DNA of 13,823 nt from Irpex lacteus (Eukaryota; Basidiomycota; Agaricomycetes; Polyporales; Irpicaceae). This document shows, in pieces, positions 6,086-13,823 of the stretch. Every line of letters begins with the position of its first letter. Position 1 is the first letter of the stretch. The stretch is taken from contig MQVO02000230.1 of assembly GCA_001986395.2 (NCBI GenBank), forward strand, positions 1 through 13,823, written 5' to 3'. A model generated the notes under the pieces. The model was given only the letters and a program-made list of their open reading frames with translations. It was not told the origin of the DNA and did no database searches. The position numbers and the translations under genes are program-made.

Positions 6086-6540
6086 CAAAAGAAATTAATT
6101 ATAATTAAAGAAGAAAGAATAGAGTGTCTGAATTGGATATACTCTATGAGCTTACCAGGCTCTTATGCTTTCCATTACATTAACTCGCATCAGGGGATTT
6201 AGGAAATATTAAAATAATATAAAATTGAAATCTTAAAAAGAAGCACTATTATTAATTGAGATACAAAATAATAAAATAATTATTTTAGTGTAGTATATTA
6301 ACATTCATAAATATTGTATCTTATTTATAAAACACTTAATTATCAGGACCTGAGAAAAAAATAAAACGTATGTATATTATTTCTTAAGTGGATTGTTAAA
6401 TGATAATTAACTATTTTTAAGTATATACCTTTTTATTAAAAAAAGGAAAGAAGCTAAGTATAAAAATTTTAATTATCTAAGTACATTAATACTATCTTTA
6501 TTTATGTATAAAATAAAAATTTTATATATAGATTTTTTAG
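6086..6540. other. Spacer upstream of rps3
   Basis: No gene can be supported. It contains a CCTTTTT/AAAAAGG inverted repeat at 6428-6446 and, at 6291-6315, a near copy of the sequence that abuts the rps3 start codon. A weak tRNA-like fold on the minus strand near 6125-6195 was rejected. Confidence 0.45.
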
Positions 6541-6565
6541 TAGTATATTTAATTTCATAAATATT
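6541..6565 (+). promoter_or_regulatory. Repeated 25-base leader motif at the rps3 start
   Basis: TAGTATATT-n5-TCATAAATATT ends exactly at the rps3 ATG and matches 6291-6315 in 22 of 25 bases. TTCATAAATATT also occurs at 13652-13663. A role in transcription start, RNA processing or translation is inference only. Confidence 0.3.
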
Positions 6566-7577
6566 ATGCAAAAATTAAATAAAATCCAAAAATTAAACTT
6601 AGAATTAAAAAACTATGTTCATAGAATAAAAGCACAAGCAAATTTATTAAACAATAAAGATGAAAGTGCAAATTTTATTTCTAATAGCCAAGGCAATATT
6701 AAACAAAATAAAAATTTACTAAATAATAATTCTACTCAGCTTTATCCAGTGCTCTGCCCTCTAAAGAGGAAAATATGATAGAGGATAAAGGACAAAAAAA
6801 ACCTAAATCTACTAACAGATTAAATTTAAACAGTAAAGGTAGAATAAATTCTTTCAAAAAACCAATGTATCTAATCAGTAAAAAAATACATAGACACATT
6901 AGATCTTTAGTTAAATTTAATACTGATTTAGCTCACAATAGTACTATTTCTTATAATTTTTATAATAATAATAAAAAATTTAATATTAACTCTATCTTAA
7001 GTAATTCTTTTTTAAACTTAGGTAATATTATTAGTAAACCTGTGATATTCTTTAGCCCCAATAAAATTACTATTAATTTATTTTACTATGTTTTACAATC
7101 AGAAAAAAGTTATAATTTAATAAGTGAATCTGAAATTTAGAGTACTTATGTTCATTTTTAAGTAATAAATTTAAAAAAAGAGGTTAAGATTGAATTAATT
7201 AGATTACACCATCCTGCATTAGAAAGTCAAATCTTAGCTAATACTATTGGTTTTATCTCTAATAATAAAAAAGTAAGATTTAGATCTATTATAACTAGTC
7301 TTTACAATAACACTCAATAATTAATTAAATGATTCTCCCAAAGGTATAGAAGAATCTAATTTAAATTATTGTAGACCTACTGCGCTTATTGGTATTAAAG
7401 TAAGATTAGTGGTCGTATACTTAGTCAAAAAATAGTACCTAGATTTACTACATTAATAAACAAAAAGGAGCTTTTGCTAGAATTAAATCAGATTTTACAA
7501 CTCAATCTAGATTTACAAACAAAAGTAGAAGAGGTGCATTTAGTTATACAGTAACAATAGCACATAAATCATTTTAA
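6566..7577 (+). CDS. rps3: Mitochondrial ribosomal protein S3, frame-broken
   Basis: Rps3 is a small-subunit ribosomal protein of the mitoribosome, encoded in most fungal mitochondrial genomes. The start MQKLNKIQKLNLELKNY and the Asn/Lys-rich middle (NRLNLNSKGRINSFKKP) are typical of the poorly conserved N-terminal part. The C-terminal third is diagnostic: ELIRLHHPALESQILAN, then ALIGIKVRLSGRILSQKIVPR, then ARIKSDF and RRGAFSYTVTIAHKSF before TAA at 7575-7577. The length (about 337 codons) fits the family. The frame is interrupted about five times by single-base changes, near 6751, 7138, 7165, 7325 and 7410, mostly in homopolymers. It is free-standing, not inside an rnl intron. Identity is secure; integrity is not. 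Confidence 0.9.
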
Positions 7578-7593
7578 ATTATTTTTAAGTAAA

Positions 7594-7617
7594 CCCCATT
7601 TGAATTAAATTTGGGTC
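7594..7617 (+). terminator. Hairpin just after rps3
   Basis: ACCC at 7594-7597 and GGGT at 7614-7617 close a small stem with A/T arms, 16 bases past the rps3 stop. A role in 3' end processing is possible but unproven. Confidence 0.25.
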
Positions 7618-8990
7618 TCATGTTTATCATATAATATCAAGTATAAATATTTTAACTTCTTTCAAGAGTGATATGATTAATATTTTATCTGGTTTAGATA
7701 AATCGTTTACAATATAAAATTGATTACGGGTTGTATTATCATTGTAATGAGGTTGATGAGAGTTTAAATTTAAACGGTAATATTCCTAGTTATGATTATA
7801 TGACCTCTAGCAATGAATATCGTGATGGGATTGTGCAGCATTTTTAGGCTTGCTTGATTAGAGAACAGTTTTTAAATATAAAGGATATTTAAATTGCATC
7901 TGAAATATTTACTCCGGTCTCTTTTTCGAAGAAAGCTGATCTGGTTGATTATGCTAAAAATATACGTGTTATTTTAGATGATTGTGTTAGAAGTTGTAAT
8001 GAGGGGCATGATAGAGAGGGTTTTTTTGAGTTTAAAAGATCAACTTTAGTTACTATCAATGTTATTTCTGATTCTCAACGTGATGCGTCTAGTAATACCG
8101 TGAATAATGTTTATAATATGGGTGGTTGTGAAGCTAAAAGTGATTTATGTTGTATCACTTCTATAAAAGAAGGTGTGTTGGATGATAGATCTCGTATTGT
8201 TACGTCTATCAGAGTAGGTATGCGTGTGCGTAGCCTGCTTTCATCTTCTTCATATTCTTGTTCTAAATTTAAGACAGGGTTATCAGAATCGCGGGAGGTT
8301 TTTACCCCTTTTTATAATCTTACGCCTATCCGTTTTTATCACTGTAATGCTGATATGATCTCGTAAGTAAACATAATGTTGATTTGGACCATCTTTATAG
8401 TTGTATGAATAGTATTGATTATCGGGTTGATAGTGTTAGTGTGGATAACTTTGTAAATATGTTAAAATTATATTTACAGAAAAAACTCGGTTATCGAGTG
8501 GGATGTTGAGAAAGTTTGTGTTGCTTTTAGTGGTTTGTTTAAGTATAAAAGCTTTATAATGATTGTATTCTTATTTATAACGAACATTTTAATATATCTG
8601 CTTTAGACGAAGAGGTTCGAGAGCGTGTTATTAGGCAATACAGGGAGATTATAAACTGTCTGAAGTTTATAGTTTTAATGAACCGTCTCTCATCTTGCAT
8701 AGTTTATTATCTTGTGGTTCTAAGGTTGATTAATTTGATATTGTAGGAAATCTATTGGTATAAAAGAATTAATCAGTCGAGTGAGGTTTGTGGTATCTCG
8801 TCATCTAAATCTTGATTGGGTGTGATGTTAAGTTGAATGAAGTTTTCGTCGAGTTTATTGGTATAGGTTTAATCTGTATGAAACTGCGTTCTTCTGGCCT
8901 ATTTCTGGTTGTTGGTATTGATAAGCGGTTTAGGGCATTTAAAGAGAAATATGTAGACTTTTTATTATCTGATTCTCACAACTGAGTTAA

Positions 8991-9006
8991 TAGGAGAAAT
9001 CTCCTA
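8991..9006. repeat. Hairpin TAGGAG-AAAT-CTCCTA
   Basis: A perfect six-base-pair stem with a four-base loop, inside the unidentified stretch and beside a local frame break. Confidence 0.6.
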
Positions 9007-9149
9007 GACCAAGCCCAAATACATATGCTAAGGAGGAATTCATCTATCTTAAATCATTAGTGTTGAATTTCGACTTTGTGGATCTGTTTTATGGTATCTC
9101 TATGATATTCTGGATGTATTCGAGAGGTGTTACGGTTTATTTTCGAAAG

Positions 9150-9251
9150 TATCATTGGAATGATATACATAGTATTCGAATAGATAGTGGGGACTCCTAT
9201 CTATCTTGTAAGCCATCTTCAGTCTTTCATATTTATAATGAAAGACGGCTT
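9150..9251. repeat. Cluster of three consecutive hairpins
   Basis: TATCATT/AATGATA at 9150-9165 is followed by ATAGATAG/CTATCTAT at 9180-9204. Then comes a long stem in which GTCTTTCAT pairs with ATGAAAGAC (9222-9246), extended by AAGCC/GGCTT around a bulge (9210-9251). Three such stems in about 100 bases are more than neighbouring coding sequence shows. Confidence 0.6.
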
Positions 9252-9890
9252 GACTGATACATGAATTACTGTTCTAGCTTTTATCATCTAGGGGTGAGGA
9301 GATATATTATCGTACTCATTCTGAAATTTTCGCCAATAATAAGATCCTCCTGTGTTTAAACGATGTTTTAGACTCAACTCATCTAACTCTATATGAAAAA
9401 CAGTTTTGCTGTGAAGTTTTTTAATATATTTCGAGAGTAATTATGTTTCAATGGTTAGTACATGAAACGGGTATTTTGAGGGGTGATTTTAAAAGATTAT
9501 AAGGTTAGTACATCCTTATTGGTTAGTTCGTATCATCGATATAATAAGAGGTTGAACGCTTTATTGCACCACCCTAAGAACAATATCGGTGGAATATTAG
9601 AGATAGTGTCTGAGCGTCATGGTGTAGATAGTTTATCGAGAAAACAGTTGTCTTTGTTGATCCTTAATCTTTTCAAAGTAGAAGATTTAAGAGGGTGAGT
9701 TTATAGCTATATAACAGGCGGATTAGTAAAGAGGTGTCTGTTAATGAAACATCCTTGGTCACAGGTTTAGCGAATAGGTTGGTAGATTTATTAAAAAAGA
9801 TTAATAGCTTTATAAAGTTTAAAAACAATTATAAAAACGAAGATTCTAAAAAATCTGAATATAATTATATTTAGTTGACATTATTGAAAT

Positions 9891-10120
9891 TGTAGGTGTA
9901 ACTTATGTTTTAACTATATTACTAGGTAGATATATAAAAATATTATCAAATACAAAATATAACTTTTCATCAGAAAGAAATTTAGTTTTAGACATAGCTC
10001 TTGATCTAAGTAAAGATTTAATTCGTGAGTACTTATACTCATCATATAAAAATCATGTAGAAGATCTAATTAATAAAGGTGTAATAAGTAACTTAAAAAA
10101 AATATTCCTAACCGATTGAA
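9891..10120 (+). pseudogene. A+T-rich continuation: helix-rich unknown protein segment
   Basis: The reading IVGVTYVLTILLGRYIKILS, then SERNLVLDIALDLSKDLIR, then EYLYSSYKNHVEDLINKG ends at TGA near 10118-10120. It follows the previous stretch in a compatible frame after one base change near 9874, so it may be the C-terminal part of the same protein. Its base composition is native-like (high A+T), unlike the region before 9830. The alternating Leu/Ile-rich pattern suggests helices. A phage-type RNA polymerase of a linear mitochondrial plasmid was considered, because such plasmids carry both dpo and rpo, but no catalytic motif of that family is visible. Confidence 0.35.
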
Positions 10121-10386
10121 AGAATGATTTTCTTTAAAGAATTAGGGAGGAGGGAACTAAATAAATTAAATTTATAATATTAAAATTAAAACTTAAATAA
10201 AATAAATTAATTTATTATAAAATATTTAATTAAAGATACTCTACTTATTTAATCTTATATTTTTTATTTAGTTACTCTTCTCCAAGGACTGTTGATTGAA
10301 CGAGAGTGAGGGAGTGTAGCTTTAGTTAATTCTTTTGTTTAACTCAAGTGAAAGGGGGAAGATTGTAACTTAAGTTATTCTTTTTA
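10121..10386. other. A+T-rich spacer containing a repeat of the window start
   Basis: No gene was recognised. Bases 10159-10181 are identical to 28-50 and similarity continues with small indels to about 10230. The 10270-10370 part is somewhat richer in G and C but carries no motif that I can name. Confidence 0.5.
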
Positions 10387-10861
10387 ACTTTATTTGAGGC
10401 TGTAGAAGCTTTAGCACCTGCTGTGTAATTAAATATTCCAGCATACAATTATATTCTAAGTGGCAACCCTAAATTAAAATATAAAATAAAATAATTCTAA
10501 CTAGTTTTTTGGGATGGCTTTTAATTGAATAATTTCCTCAAAAGTTTTTTCATTGAGAGTTGTTCTATTAATCTTATAGATTGCTACTTTTTCTCAACCC
10601 CTTTTTCCTTTATTTTTATTTTGGCCTTAGGTAAGATAGGTCCGAAGCATAATCCTCTGGATCCTCGTGAAATATATTATAACTATAAACAAGAGTTAAT
10701 TAAATTAAGCGATGCAATGCAAGAAAAAGCAGCTACAAAAAGCATTGGAAGAGATGGGTAATGTAAATATTAATGAGTACAACCTTTCAATAACAGAGCA
10801 GGCAGAAATTAAAAAATGGGAGAACTATTTAAAATTATTTTTGGAGAGGGAGATTATTTAA
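10387..10861 (+). pseudogene. Unknown reading frame converging on nad5
   Basis: I do not recognise this product. A first piece reads LFEAVEALAPAV, stop, LNIPAYNYILSGNPKLKYK up to about 10489. Then comes the half hairpin at 10491-10513. A second piece starts about 10624 with LGKIGPKHNPLDPREIYYNY and goes on with ELIKLSDAMQEKAATK. After a one-base change near 10740 it reads ALEEMGNVNINEYNLSITEQ and [16 protein letters not shown] to TAA at 10859-10861. The second piece is hydrophilic and Lys/Glu-rich, without membrane segments. Both pieces may belong to one gene interrupted by the hairpin, but this is inference. Its stop overlaps the nad5 stop on the other strand by a few bases. Confidence 0.45.
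10491..10513. repeat. Half copy of the palindromic hairpin element
   Basis: TAATTCTAACTAGTTTTTTGGG matches the right arm of the elements at 3316-3362 and 5230-5273. The left arm is missing. It again lies inside an interrupted reading frame. Confidence 0.7.
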
Positions 10862-12845
10862 ATTCATATGGGGTTCTTTCAAATAATAATACAAATAAAG
10901 CAGCTAAGATAATTATTATTAATCTTATTTCATTAACAAATGAAGTATCTATTAATAAAGGACAATAATACAAACACCAATGAGATTAGACCCAATGTAA
11001 TATATAAAGAGTAAGTAGTAATTACTCCACTATCTAATTTACCAATTCTTTGTGCTATACTGCTTAATTCTTCAGATAAACCATGAGGTCCAACTAATTC
11101 TATTACACCTCTATCTAATACTTTTGATATTACATATCCAGCTTTCATACCTAAACCTATTATATATTATTATATACAACATCAAATAAATATTTACCAT
11201 TTTAAAAAAGTATATATTTCTCTACCTAAGTAATTATTAGTTAAATCAACTAAAAATTTAGGAGAAAAGTGATATAATAAGATAGCTAATACTGCACCAA
11301 CTAAACTTAATATAGCAGGTAATAATTAATAAATAAAGGTAAACTAAATTCAGCTTCAATAATATTAATATTATTAGGATGAATAAAGATAGAGTTAGCA
11401 AAAAATCTGAACCTAATCCAAAAAGATGTCAGAAGCAAAATAACCAAAAAATATACTAAATAAGGCTAAGATAAATAGAGGTAAAATTACGGCTAAGTAG
11501 CTTCATGTGAGTTTAAATAAGAATTTTAGGTCCATTTGGTACAGTTAAGAATACTAAAGAAATTAATCTAAATGAATAGAATGCAGTTAACCTGCAGTTA
11601 TACTTCCTAAAATAAATGCATAAGTACCACTAAAACTATATTGAGGCATAAGCTAATTCTATTATTAAATCTTTACTATAGAATCCTGTTAACCAAGGTG
11701 TAGCTAATAAAGATAAAGAACCTACTAACATAGCTGTATAATGTAAATGGTAAATAGTTTATTAAGCCTCCATTTTTCTGATATCTTGTTGATCAGAAAA
11801 ACTATGAATTACTGCCCTGCTCCTAAGAATAATAATGCTTTGAAGAAAGCATGATTTACTACATGCATTAAAGCTACATTATATTGACTTAAACCTACTG
11901 CCATTACCATATATCCTAATTGACTTATTGTACTAAAAGCTATTATTCTTTTTAAATCATTTTGAATTAAACCACAAGTAGCAGCAAAAAAGGCTGTACT
12001 AGCACCTACTAAAGTAATAACTAATAAAGCTGTACTACTATATTCTAATATTGGTGAGGATCTTACTAATAAGTATAACCCTGCTGTAACTAGAGTAGCA
12101 GCATGAATTAAAGCTGATACTGGTGTAGGACCTTCCATACTTCCAGGTAACCAACTGTGAAGAGGTATTTGACTAGATTTAGCCATTGCACCAGTTAGTA
12201 GTAATAAACCTATAATTGTAATTGCGCTCTCATTCATATATGAACCTAAACTAAATATTACGCTATAATCTAATGAACCGAATAAAGCAAAAATGGCAAA
12301 AAACCCAATACTTAATCCCATATCACCTACTCTATTCATAGTTAGAGCTAAGATAGCTGCTTTATTTGCTTGTAATCTTGTAAACCAGAAGTTAATTAAT
12401 AAATAAGAAACTATACCAATACCTTCCCAACCAACAAACATTACAAAATAATTAGCACCTGAAACTAAAAATAGCATAAAGAAAGTGAATAAAGATAAAT
12501 AAGAGAAAAATCTTTGATTATGAGGATCATTTGACATATAATCAGTAGAGAATATATGAATTAATGAAGAAATATAAAGAACTGGAATAACATAGATACT
12601 GTTAATTGATCAAATAAAAATTCCCATTTTATATTGATTAACTCAGAATCTATCCAATTAACTAAATGAACTGTAACTGGAGAGCCACATATTCCTACCT
12701 CATAATAAGCCACTGTAGCTAATACTGATGAAAGAATTAAACAGGTACATGTTATAAAATGTGATCCTGTTACTCCGATTTTTCTACCTAGTAAACCGGA
12801 AACTAGAGAACCTAATAAAGGCAAGATGATTATTGTTAAATACAT
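10854..12845 (-). CDS. nad5: NADH dehydrogenase subunit 5, frame-broken
   Basis: Subunit 5 is the largest antiporter-like, proton-pumping membrane subunit of complex I. From ATG at 12843-12845 the reading starts [20 protein letters not shown]. The central block, unbroken over 12537-11809, carries the family core: [55 protein letters not shown], and [19 protein letters not shown]. The later part includes [28 protein letters not shown], and the C-terminus [17 protein letters not shown] with TAA at 10854-10856. The span of 1992 bases (about 664 codons) is normal. Roughly 13-14 single-base frame changes are needed, one near 12588 and the rest between 11816 and 10965, nearly all in homopolymers. 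No intron is seen. It follows nad4L on the same strand. Confidence 0.92.
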
Positions 12846-12883
12846 ATTATTTTATATTTGTTATTTTTTTTTTAATTTTCTAC

Positions 12884-13156
12884 TTAATTTGTTTTATTAA
12901 GTGAAATATTTCCTCTTAATCTATAAAATGCAACTAGAATACTTAAACCTATTACTGATTCAGCACCTGCGATTGAAATTATAAATATACTTAAAGTTTG
13001 TCCTACTCCATCGTCAAAACTAAATGAAGTTATTAAAACTAATAAAGTTACTGCTAATAACATTATTTCTATTGCTATTATCATTAAAATTATGTTTTTT
13101 CTATTTAAAACAAACCCTAAGATTCCTATTAAAAAAAAAAAGATTGAAAAATTCAT
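12884..13156 (-). CDS. nad4L: NADH dehydrogenase subunit 4L
   Basis: The gene is complete: 90 residues from ATG to TAA without a frameshift. It encodes the small three-helix membrane subunit of complex I that lies near the proton channel at the base of the arm. Helix 1 begins MNFSIFFFLIGILGFVLNRKN, helix 2 has IEIMLLAVTLLVLI, and helix 3 has IAGAESVIGLSILVAFYRLRG. The conserved Glu residues of IE and AESVIG are present. Length and sequence fit fungal nad4L. It precedes nad5 by 38 bases, whereas in many fungi the two genes overlap by one base. Co-transcription with nad5 is likely. Codon use is typical of the A+T-rich native genes (TTA, AGA). Confidence 0.95.
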   Translation of the reverse strand: MNFSIFFFLIGILGFVLNRKNIILMIIAIEIMLLAVTLLVLITSFSFDDGVGQTLSIFIISIAGAESVIGLSILVAFYRLRGNISLNKTN

Positions 13157-13465
13157 TTTATCTTAATAAAGAGACACATACTGTGCGTTTCTTACTCGAA
13201 AGTCCTAATAAAAATTTTAACTATTCCCCAAAAAAATAAAGGCAAGAACAGTAACTTTTGTTTTATTTATTTATAATTATAAATATAAATAAATAAATAA
13301 ATAAATAAAAAAATTTATTATGTATTTTTATTTATGCTTATATAAAACTAAATTTATTAGGTAGCACCCATTTTTATTTTACTTTTTAATATTTTTAAAA
13401 TAAAAACTACTACTACTCTTTTAAAACTGAAATTTAATTTATCCTCAAAATTATTTTAGTTTTAT
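13157..13465. other. Region upstream of nad4L, with AAAT microsatellite
   Basis: No gene was recognised. A tandem AAAT run occupies about 13281-13311. The promoter or processing site of the nad4L-nad5 unit should lie here, but no consensus can be assigned with confidence. Confidence 0.5.
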
Positions 13466-13521
13466 GGTGGTAGTTTAGATATTGGAGTTGATCCCCTATT
13501 TATATATTTTGTTCTGTTAAC
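13466..13521 (+). pseudogene. nad4: Possible nad4 N-terminal scrap
   Basis: The frame GGSLDIGVDPLFIYFVLLT resembles the nad4 segment with consensus GVDGLSLYFVLLTT (9 of 12 positions by eye). Reading breaks down right after LLT, and the remainder to the window end shows no further nad4 match. It could be an exon end before an intron, or chance similarity of hydrophobic sequence. Confidence 0.3.
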
Positions 13522-13823
13522 ATGGGTAGCTCATTACTAGTTGAGTATCAGTGGGGTACAAAGTTTTACAGTTATCAACTTTCAGTTATTCTTTTTCTTC
13601 AGTGTTCTTGTTAAGAAATTTGCCTACCTAGTTAAAATACTCTTAGTGTTAAGTTCATAAATATTAAAGGAGCAGTTAATTAATAATAAGTTAACAGACT
13701 AATTACGAGTAATACTTACCAATCAACATAAAAAACTAGTTTTTATCCTTTTAAACAGCCGAGTATTGATTTATAAAACTTATCTCTCTTATCATAACAT
13801 ATTAGTTACTCATAGGTTTCGTT
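13522..13823. other. Terminal stretch, no gene recognised
   Basis: No gene was found. TTCATAAATATT at 13652-13663 repeats part of the rps3 leader, and AAAAAACTAGTTTTT at 13729-13743 resembles the centre of the hairpin element's outer arms. Confidence 0.4.

Larger units (their letters stand above)
7673..9890 (+). pseudogene. Long unidentified coding-like stretch, many frame breaks, less A+T-rich
   Basis: I do not recognise this sequence. From the ATG at 7673 the three plus frames hand over to each other about every 100-300 bases and give protein-like text throughout. Examples are DYGLYYHCNEVDESLNLNGN, SFSKKADLVDYAKNIRVIL, KSDLCCITSIKEGVLDDRSR, ISALDEEVRERVIRQYRE, EEIYYRTHSEIFANNK and NKRLNALLHHPKNNIGG. 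The longest unbroken blocks are 8100-8366, 9060-9257 and 9483-9698. Codons such as CGT, GTG, TCG and GGG are common, unlike nad5, nad4L or rps3, so the origin looks foreign. I looked for RNA polymerase, family B polymerase, reverse transcriptase and homing endonuclease motifs and found none. A degraded plasmid gene or another mobile element is the likeliest class. Confidence 0.45.

Noticed and set aside
6125..6195. tRNA-like fold on the minus strand (D-arm ATGT/GCAT, anticodon-like loop CTGGTAA)
   Set aside because: The acceptor pairs over only four bases, no T arm forms, and the anticodon would be GGT, unusual for a mitochondrial tRNA-Thr.
7673..10120. Phage-type RNA polymerase or mitovirus replicase
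   Set aside because: Plausible by context, but no catalytic motif (for example GDD, or the polymerase's conserved palm segments) was found in any frame, so no function is assigned.
13024..13239. Plus-strand open frame of 71 codons, Leu/Lys-rich
   Set aside because: It lies antisense to nad4L and is explained by the A+T-rich complement of that gene.
13527..13600. tRNA-like D arm GCTC/GAGT
   Set aside because: No anticodon stem or acceptor pairing follows.
1..13823. CRISPR array or bacterial operon signals
   Set aside because: No regularly spaced repeats or Shine-Dalgarno-led operons; gene content is fungal mitochondrial.

Overview
This window reads as mitochondrial DNA of a filamentous fungus, most likely a basidiomycete (probably Agaricomycetes). 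The evidence is the extreme A+T content, a nad4L-nad5 pair, a free-standing mitochondrial rps3, group I intron pieces with homing-endonuclease tails, a mitochondrial-plasmid DNA polymerase remnant, a tRNA-Phe(GAA) and genes on both strands. UGA=Trp (code 4) is assumed but not needed for any call.

Layout. 1-840: an unassigned minus-strand reading frame (232-522) beside a degraded family B DNA polymerase remnant on the plus strand (540-839). 1047-1918, minus strand: trnF, then nad3, whose 3' end runs into a scrap of cox1 and the start of a LAGLIDADG endonuclease. 1919-3250: gene-poor, with long T/A tracts and one GC-rich structured island near 2755-2852. 3250-5400, plus strand: a patchwork of gene pieces. 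It holds an internal nad4 segment split by a palindromic hairpin, a second and divergent nad4L fragment, a LAGLIDADG/NUMOD1 endonuclease tail, one complete cob exon of exactly 192 nt, the core of the intron after it, and the 3' end of atp6 directly behind a second copy of the same hairpin. 5577-6085: another group I intron remnant with a NUMOD1 tail. 6566-7577: rps3. 7673-10120: a long, frame-broken, less A+T-rich coding-like stretch of unknown identity with several strong hairpins. 10387-10861: an unknown frame that ends tail to tail with nad5. 10854-13156, minus strand: nad4L followed by nad5. 13157-13823: A+T-rich sequence with a possible nad4 scrap.

How the genes relate: nad3, nad4L and nad5 encode membrane-arm subunits of respiratory complex I, rps3 a small-subunit ribosomal protein, and trnF serves mitochondrial translation. 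nad4, atp6, cob and cox1 occur only as pieces, so working copies should lie elsewhere. Many recognisable genes (nad5, nad3, rps3) are broken by single-base indels in homopolymers. That pattern fits uncorrected long-read sequence at least as well as real decay. nad4L, the cob exon and the endonuclease tail before it are unbroken, and the atp6 scrap has an in-frame stop, so some of the decay seems real.

The points most worth following up are the unidentified 7673-10120 stretch, the hairpin found inside or beside displaced gene pieces, and the cluster of gene pieces with different codon habits (nad4L fragment, endonuclease, cob exon, atp6 end) that suggests imported or recombined mitochondrial DNA.
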